Assembly (NCBI GenBank): GCA_934512155.1
Contig: CAKSWS010000030.1
Location: 1-20,973, forward strand
Direction of reading: 5' to 3'
DNA: 20,973 nt
Source of the DNA: an uncultured Eubacterium sp.
Lineage (GTDB): Bacteria; Bacillota; Clostridia; Oscillospirales; Acutalibacteraceae
Under the pieces are notes generated by a model. That model ran no database searches, had not been told where the DNA came from, and was given only the letters and a program-made list of their open reading frames with translations. Positions 16,670-20,973 of the stretch are shown here, in pieces. Numbering within the stretch: the first letter of the stretch is position 1; each line of letters begins with the position of its first letter. A program made the position numbers and the translations under genes.

Positions 16670-17845
16670 ATGAATAAAGAATATAAATTTTTAGTTGAAC
16701 TTACAAAAGCATATTTATACAACGAAAAAACAACACTTAAAGAAGATATTAACTACACTACCCTGTTTAATTACGCAGCAGCTCACAATCTTTTAGGTGT
16801 TGTTTATTGTGCTGTTAATAACTCAGTAAACAAAAATGTTATTTCTCCTGCTGTTTTTAATCAAGTTAAAGAAAAGTTTTTCGACGTTATTTATGTATCA
16901 AATTTACAAAATGAAATTGCAAACACAGCTAAAAATGCTCTAAGCCGTGCAAATATTAAATTTATTCCATTTAAAGGAATTGACATAAAAAAATATTTTC
17001 CCATCCCGGAAAGCAGAATAATGGGCGACATTGATATTTTAATCGACGAAAATGATGTTATTGCCGCTAAAGATGCCATGACAAAAGCAGGATTTACCGT
17101 TAAAAACGAAAGTGGACCTGTTTGGGACTACGAGCAATTTAATGTTAAAATTGAAATGCACTCTAACTTGCTGAATGACAGTGTAGACAAGCAAAAGGTT
17201 ATAAACTACTTTTTAAATGCAAAAGATAACGCAACATTTTGCGGTTGTGAAGGTGAATTTAATAACACTTTTCAATTTGAATACTTAATAGCTCACATAG
17301 CACACCATTTTCATGATTACGGTGCAGGCATAAAATTAATACTTGATTTGGCTGTAATGCTTAAATACGCAAACGTTGACCTAAAAAAAGTCGTTTCAGA
17401 CTTAGAAATTGCAGGACTCGGCAAATTCTCAAAAGAAATACTTTCAGTTTGTTTTAAATGGTACGGAACAGGCGTGTGCTTTAACAAAGATACCCAAAAA
17501 ACAGAGGATTTTATTGTTTCTTTCGGTGCATTCGGAAAATCACACAGAAACAATTCTGCTGTTGTTGCAAGAAAAGATTTTGAAGCAAACAAGCATACAA
17601 ATCCGTTGGCAGTAAAATTAAGGATTATATTTCCACCGTACAGTAAATTAAAAACCATGCCATACATTAAATTTATTTACGGAAAACCGTATTTAACGCC
17701 TATTGCTTGGATTTACAGAATTTTTTACAATTTAAGGCACCGCAAAAAATCAGCATTAAACACTGCAACAGGTCTTAATGACAAAAAAACTATTGAACAG
17801 GCAAAACAAGAATTTGATTTCTTTAAGGAGATAGGACTTTTATGA
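16670..17845 (+). CDS. Nucleotidyltransferase-family protein, PF14907 type (391 aa)
   Basis: The ATG follows the previous stop codon directly (TAAATG), with only a weak ribosome binding site (TTTGGG), which implies translational coupling. The nucleotidyltransferase core is seen at residues 98-165: FIPFKGID (Lys102), RIMGDIDILI with metal-binding Asp120 and Asp122, and IEMH with Glu162 as likely third acid. This arrangement is that of the 'uncharacterised nucleotidyltransferase' family. A following HIAHHFHDYG segment and helical C-terminus also fit. Members are found in glycan or secondary-metabolite clusters, but no reaction is assigned. The stop overlaps the next start by 4 bases (ATGA), so it is co-translated with the GH27 gene. 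An activity on a sugar or sugar nucleotide would suit the context, as inference. Confidence 0.85.
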   Translation: MNKEYKFLVELTKAYLYNEKTTLKEDINYTTLFNYAAAHNLLGVVYCAVNNSVNKNVISPAVFNQVKEKFFDVIYVSNLQNEIANTAKNALSRANIKFIPFKGIDIKKYFPIPESRIMGDIDILIDENDVIAAKDAMTKAGFTVKNESGPVWDYEQFNVKIEMHSNLLNDSVDKQKVINYFLNAKDNATFCGCEGEFNNTFQFEYLIAHIAHHFHDYGAGIKLILDLAVMLKYANVDLKKVVSDLEIAGLGKFSKEILSVCFKWYGTGVCFNKDTQKTEDFIVSFGAFGKSHRNNSAVVARKDFEANKHTNPLAVKLRIIFPPYSKLKTMPYIKFIYGKPYLTPIAWIYRIFYNLRHRKKSALNTATGLNDKKTIEQAKQEFDFFKEIGLL

Positions 17846-19566
17846 AGTTTTTAATTACCGTTTTAATTATATTAGCACTTTGTTTTATTATTTGGTTTGT
17901 AACTTACAGAAAAAGCGGCAAATGCCCTCTTTGTGCAATGGAAAAAATTAAAATGCCCACAAAGATTACAATTAATATTGAAAACGAAGAAAATTATAAT
18001 AACGGTGCAGCGTTAACACCTCCAATGGGATGGAGCAGCTGGAACACCTTTCGCCAAAATATAAGCGAAGAATTGATTTTAAACACTGCCGACGCAATGA
18101 AAAAATCAGGTTTGCTTGAAGCAGGCTACCAATATATTAATTTAGATGACTGTTGGCAAAGCTCAATGCGAGATAAAAACGGCAGGCTTCAAGGTGATTT
18201 AGAAAAATTCCCAAACGGAATTTCAAACCTTATTACAAAAGTTAACGCCATGGGTATGAAAGTTGGTCTTTACTCATCAAACGGCACTTTAACCTGCGAG
18301 GATTTGCCTGCAAGCTTAGGTAAAGAAGAAATTGACGCTAAAACAATTGCCGGCTGGGGATGCGAATTTTTTAAATACGATTTTTGCCACCACCAAATTA
18401 TAAGCGGCGACGCACCTGTTATTGAAGCAGTAGAAATAAGCAGACCCGGAAGCACAGCAGAACTTATATTAAAACCTGAAGATGCAAAACTTGACGGAAG
18501 AGCAAGAATTCTTAACATTAAAGCATTACCAAGCGGAAAAGGCATAGGTTTAATAAACCACGGCGCAGGAAAAATCACATTTAGCCCCGTTGTTAATTTT
18601 GAAGGCAACTATGTAATAACACTTTTAACATATAAAACATACACACGCCACCAACAATATATACAGGTTATTGTTAACGGCGAACTTCACGAAGTATTTT
18701 TCCCAAAAACAAGAGCATCCAGCCCAACAGGAAGAACACAGCTTTCAGTTAAGCTTAAAGGCGGCTCTAATGAAGTTATTATTCAAAACCCAATTAAAAC
18801 GTTTGCCGACAGCTCGTACATTCAATACAAACGAATGGGCAACGCATTAAAAAAAGCCGTGCAGGATACTGCATCGGAATACGGAATTGCAGAAAAGCCT
18901 ATTGTTTATTCAATTTGTGAATGGGGTAATGCATTTCCGTGGAATTGGGGTGCAAAAGCAGGTAATATGTGGCGCACAACACCCGACATTACAGCAAAAT
19001 GGTTTAGCGTGCACGGTATTTACAAATACACGTTAAAGCTTTATAAAAGCGCCGGCGTAGGCAACTGGAACGACCCCGATATGCTTGAGGTTGGCAACGG
19101 TAATTTTACAGATGATGAAAACAAAACGCACTTCAGCTTGTGGTGTATGTTGGCAGCTCCCCTTATTTTAGGAAATGATATAAGAAAATTTATTGACGCA
19201 AATGGAAATCCGGCAACAAATAATGAAACGCTTAAAACAGTTACCAATAAAAGCCTTATTTTAATAGACCAAGACCCTCTTGGCAAACCGGCAAAGAAAA
19301 TTAAAACATCACACGGAATTGATATTATTGCAAGACCGCTTGCAAACGGTGATGTGGCAATTTGCTTTTACAATAAAAGCAGCCATGTAAAAGGCTTTTC
19401 GTATGACATTAATGAGCTTGTTACAGATGAATATTTAAATTTTGAAGCAACAGGTTCGTCATATGCGATACATGAGCTTTGGAACAACGAAAGATTTACT
19501 GCCAAAACAATTTCAGCAACGCTTTCCAAACACGCTTGCAAAGTTTTCAGAATAAGCCAATTATAA
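17842..19566 (+). CDS. GH27 alpha-galactosidase with inserted beta-rich domain and N-terminal membrane segment (574 aa)
   Basis: Glycoside hydrolase family 27, retaining alpha-galactosidase type (alpha-N-acetylgalactosaminidase is also in the family). Hallmarks: TPPMGWSSWNTF (59-70), YINLDDCWQ (98-106), FPNG (123-126), GLYSSNGTLTC (142-152), FFKYDFC with nucleophile Asp180, YSICEWG (356-362), NMWRTTPDI with acid/base Asp382, and NDPDMLEVGNG (410-420). A beta-rich insert of about 140 residues (186-327; YIQVIVNGELHEVFFP) splits the barrel after the nucleophile strand and looks like a CBM6/35-type jelly roll. Residues 4-20 are one hydrophobic helix with no cleavage site, followed by YRKSGK and a CPLC pair. 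By the positive-inside rule this would leave the enzyme cytoplasmic, although an extracellular anchor is usual. AAGGAG lies 11-12 bases before the ATG. Last gene of the operon. Confidence 0.92.
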   Translation: MKFLITVLIILALCFIIWFVTYRKSGKCPLCAMEKIKMPTKITINIENEENYNNGAALTPPMGWSSWNTFRQNISEELILNTADAMKKSGLLEAGYQYINLDDCWQSSMRDKNGRLQGDLEKFPNGISNLITKVNAMGMKVGLYSSNGTLTCEDLPASLGKEEIDAKTIAGWGCEFFKYDFCHHQIISGDAPVIEAVEISRPGSTAELILKPEDAKLDGRARILNIKALPSGKGIGLINHGAGKITFSPVVNFEGNYVITLLTYKTYTRHQQYIQVIVNGELHEVFFPKTRASSPTGRTQLSVKLKGGSNEVIIQNPIKTFADSSYIQYKRMGNALKKAVQDTASEYGIAEKPIVYSICEWGNAFPWNWGAKAGNMWRTTPDITAKWFSVHGIYKYTLKLYKSAGVGNWNDPDMLEVGNGNFTDDENKTHFSLWCMLAAPLILGNDIRKFIDANGNPATNNETLKTVTNKSLILIDQDPLGKPAKKIKTSHGIDIIARPLANGDVAICFYNKSSHVKGFSYDINELVTDEYLNFEATGSSYAIHELWNNERFTAKTISATLSKHACKVFRISQL

Positions 19567-19574
19567 TAGCAATA

Positions 19575-19617
19575 AAAAGACAGTTCATGATGCACACCGC
19601 ACAATGAACTGTCTTTT
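19575..19617. terminator. Bidirectional terminator between operon and small minus-strand gene
   Basis: AAAAGACAGTTCAT (19575-19588) pairs perfectly with ATGAACTGTCTTTT (19604-19617), loop of 15 bases. T-runs follow on both strands, so it can end the four-gene operon from the left and the 109-residue gene from the right. Confidence 0.9.
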
Positions 19618-19631
19618 ATTCTTTTACCTTT

Positions 19632-19961
19632 TCAAATGTTATAGTGACGCAAAACGTATTCCATTTCCGCATTTTCAAATTCTAAAATTATATCCGGATT
19701 ATAATTGGATTTTTTTCTTGCATCCATATATCTTTCTAAAAAATAAACATCTCTGGATGAACAATTTATTTGACGTAACCAACGAATTACATCAAGTTCA
19801 TTATAACAAAGATGAATACCGTCACTTATAACAAATGTGCAAGTTCCGCTTTCCAACCATTTCTTAAACTGAGTAATAGTTATATTTTTTATTTTTTCAA
19901 TACTTTCTTTTGGCATATGTACCATTGAATAGTATTCAACAAAATTTAATTTTACTACCAT
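19632..19961 (-). CDS. Small hypothetical protein (109 aa)
   Basis: No family recognised. The product is a soluble, mixed charged protein with KITITQFKKWLESG and ELDVIRWLRQ segments that suggest a compact alpha/beta fold; no signal peptide or membrane helix. The stop codon is followed after 14 bases by the bidirectional terminator, which supports a real gene. The start is uncertain: ATG at 19961 has only a weak ribosome binding site (GGA about 10 bases upstream), and Met13 or Met16 are alternatives. It is transcribed toward the GH27 operon and is not part of it. Confidence 0.6.
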   Translation of the reverse strand: MVVKLNFVEYYSMVHMPKESIEKIKNITITQFKKWLESGTCTFVISDGIHLCYNELDVIRWLRQINCSSRDVYFLERYMDARKKSNYNPDIILEFENAEMEYVLRHYNI

Positions 19962-20036
19962 AGCAACACAATCCGTAATAAGTTGTAATTAAAACTAAAA
20001 AGTCAAAAACCAAAAAATATTAATAGATATATATGA

Positions 20037-20093
20037 AAAAGCGGCACAGTAAAATTTAAAGGAATATAGAAGGGAGTTAACTGCGCCGCTTTT
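20037..20093 (-). terminator. Terminator-like hairpin with 29-base loop
   Basis: AAAAGCGGC (20037-20045) pairs with GCCGCTTTT (20085-20093), and after one A/C mismatch CAGT (20047-20050) pairs with ACTG (20080-20083). On the minus strand the stem ends in GCCGCTTTTTC, so it fits a terminator for the small gene at 20346-20678. The loop is unusually long and purine-rich on the plus strand (GGAATATAGAAGGGAG), which leaves a small structured RNA as an alternative. Confidence 0.6.
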
Positions 20094-20182
20094 CCAACAA
20101 AATAATCACTGCAAAAAATAAAAAATCAGCAACAAAATCTAACCATATTCTACAAAAAGCAAACATAAAGTCAATAGATTTT

Positions 20183-20213
20183 GCAAAAACGCAGAAAAAT
20201 ATAACGTTTTTGC
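20183..20213. repeat. 31-bp palindromic intergenic repeat, copy 1
   Basis: GCAAAAACG (20183-20191) and CGTTTTTGC (20205-20213) are perfect inverted arms around 13 bases; the arms extend to 11 bp with TT/AA outside. It differs from the copy at 20751-20781 only at two adjacent bases in the loop (TA against AT). Confidence 0.85.
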
Positions 20214-20345
20214 AAGAAAAGCTATACCATTCCCACCTATTCAAAAACAAATACCTTATTTCAATTTTATTGGTAGTACAAAAAATTACGTGATGATTAC
20301 TATTCCTTATTTCACATTCAGTGAACATATAACGCACAAAATCAT

Positions 20346-20678
20346 TTAAATTACAAGAAAATCAAATTCTGTATAATCATACAAATCGCCGTCATTAATT
20401 CCGGTGCCTTGCTCTTTGTAGCCAAATCCATAAGCAATGAATTTTATAAATTCAGACTCCCCTGTTTTGGAAAGCTCCTTGTTTAATCTTATTGTGTGAT
20501 AATATTTGCCGATTAAAAACAAATCGTTGTCTTCCACAATAACACCGTCAACATCTTCTTTAAGTGCTTTTTCAAGCAGTTTTTCGGCAAAGTAATCTGT
20601 TTTTAAAAATTCATTATCCTCTTTACCATTTTCAAGCATCCAAGCTTTAATGTAATTTACAAAATCTTGTTCTCTCAT
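20346..20678 (-). CDS. Small acidic hypothetical protein (110 aa)
   Basis: ATG at 20678 with a strong ribosome binding site GGAGGA about 5 bases upstream, so the gene and its start are well supported. The product is acidic and soluble (many Asp/Glu, ending YDYTEFDFLVI), with no signal peptide, membrane helix or known motif. The N-terminal half is helical, with a beta-like middle (DGVIVEDNDLFLIGKYYHT). No family recognised. It is transcribed alone, divergent from the tRNA-Gln gene, with a candidate promoter at 20714-20742. Confidence 0.8.
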   Translation of the reverse strand: MREQDFVNYIKAWMLENGKEDNEFLKTDYFAEKLLEKALKEDVDGVIVEDNDLFLIGKYYHTIRLNKELSKTGESEFIKFIAYGFGYKEQGTGINDGDLYDYTEFDFLVI

Positions 20679-20713
20679 TTTTATCCTCCATTATTAAAAA
20701 ATTTCCTAACGTA

Positions 20714-20742
20714 AGAATATAAAATTTTAGTGTCAATATCAA
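20714..20742 (-). promoter_or_regulatory. Candidate promoter for the 110-residue protein
   Basis: On the minus strand TTGATA (20742-20737), 17-bp spacer, TATTCT (20719-20714). An overlapping alternative is a perfect TTGACA (20736-20731) with a poorer -10 (TACGTT) 17 bases on. The palindromic repeat copy 2 sits just upstream (20751-20781), where it could influence expression. Confidence 0.5.
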
Positions 20743-20750
20743 GAAAATAT

Positions 20751-20781
20751 GCAAAAACGCAGAAAAATAATACGTTTTTGC
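20751..20781. repeat. 31-bp palindromic intergenic repeat, copy 2
   Basis: GCAAAAACG (20751-20759) and CGTTTTTGC (20773-20781) around a 13-base centre. Nearly identical to the element at 20183-20213. It lies between two divergent promoters, that of the small acidic protein and that of tRNA-Gln. Confidence 0.85.
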
Positions 20782-20821
20782 AGAAAAAACTCCTTTTTTC
20801 ATGTAAAAATCAAATTAATAC

Positions 20822-20850
20822 TTGAATATTTAAAAGTAATGTGTTATAAT
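20822..20850 (+). promoter_or_regulatory. Promoter of tRNA-Gln
   Basis: -35 TTGAAT (20822-20827), exact 17-bp spacer, perfect -10 TATAAT (20845-20850). The start is expected near 20857, ten bases before the mature tRNA. Confidence 0.85.
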
Positions 20851-20866
20851 TTCACCGTTGTCATTT

Positions 20867-20940
20867 AGAGGTATAGTGTAACGGTAACACTCCGGACTCT
20901 GACTCCGTCATTTAAGGTTCGAATCCTTATACCTCTGCCA
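20867..20940 (+). tRNA. tRNA-Gln (anticodon CUG)
   Basis: Acceptor AGAGGTA pairs with TACCTCT; discriminator G and encoded CCA. D stem GTGT/ACAC, anticodon loop CTCTGAC with CTG at positions 34-36, T stem TAAGG/CCTTA with TTCGAAT loop. It reads CAG codons. The pair 27-43 is C against U, so the anticodon stem has a mismatch at its base. It has its own promoter and terminator, so it is a single-gene unit. Confidence 0.96.
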
Positions 20941-20943
20941 TTA

Positions 20944-20973
20944 CCTCGGAACATTCGTGTTCCGAGGCTTTTT
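20944..20973 (+). terminator. Terminator of tRNA-Gln
   Basis: CCTCGGAACA (20944-20953), loop TTCG, TGTTCCGAGG (20958-20967), then C and five T reaching the window end. The 10-bp perfect stem starts four bases after the CCA end. Confidence 0.95.

Larger units (their letters stand above)
19962..20345. other. Gene-poor spacer with hairpin and palindromic repeat
   Basis: About 380 bp of AT-rich sequence. It holds the long hairpin at 20037-20093 and one copy of the 31-bp palindromic repeat at 20183-20213. A minus-strand reading frame (20077-20337) crosses both, starts with GTG without a ribosome binding site and is rich in Phe and Cys, so I do not count it as a gene. I see nothing else here. Confidence 0.6.

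Noticed and set aside
16186..16722. Minus-strand reading frame of 178 codons opposite the PF06695-type gene
   Set aside because: Antisense shadow of a well-supported gene with family motifs; no ribosome binding site or recognisable domain.
20077..20337. Minus-strand reading frame of 86 codons, 8 bases behind the small acidic gene
   Set aside because: GTG start without a ribosome binding site, Phe/Cys/Trp-rich composition typical of translated AT-rich spacer, crosses a palindromic repeat copy and ends inside the hairpin. A real second gene cannot be fully excluded.

Overview
The window is AT-rich DNA that looks like a gut or rumen anaerobe of the Clostridia, probably near the Oscillospiraceae/Ruminococcaceae. 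The evidence is low-GC coding sequence with Firmicutes-type ribosome binding sites and sigma-A promoters, a dockerin-bearing secreted protein, a GH27 alpha-galactosidase and a Clostridia-type Nudix fusion protein. No phage, IS, CRISPR or integrase signal is visible. The assignment rests on protein style only; there is no marker gene to fix the taxon.

Left part (1-7089, minus strand): two consecutive secreted proteins. The first read in the direction of transcription is a 2091-residue protein with a signal peptide, a long helical N-terminal half, a beta-rich middle, a FIVAR-like helical segment, a CnaB/carboxypeptidase-regulatory-like domain and a C-terminal type I dockerin. Behind it lies the start of a second secreted protein that runs off the window. 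It enters the same CnaB-like module through a stretch that is identical over 77 bases in both genes.

Centre (7090-15276): a very AT-rich divergent intergenic region of about 840 bp with a well-formed sigma-A promoter facing each way, then a 2430-residue secreted protein on the plus strand. This giant protein is almost entirely helical and hydrophobic. Its C-terminal 60% consists of three diverged tandem units of about 440-500 residues. It has no dockerin, LPXTG or SLH anchor, and I recognise no enzymatic domain in it. The divergent pair of giant secreted proteins is the most unusual content of the window.

Right-centre (15277-19617, plus strand): a compact four-gene operon from a clear promoter to a bidirectional terminator. 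It encodes a pyrophosphatase-like/Nudix fusion, a PF06695-type small membrane protein, a PF14907-type nucleotidyltransferase and a GH27 alpha-galactosidase with an inserted beta-rich domain and an N-terminal membrane segment. Spacings are 10 nt, 0 nt and a 4-nt overlap.

Right end (19618-20973): two small unrecognised minus-strand genes, a long terminator-like hairpin, two near-identical 31-bp palindromic intergenic repeats, and a complete tRNA-Gln(CUG) with its own promoter and terminator.
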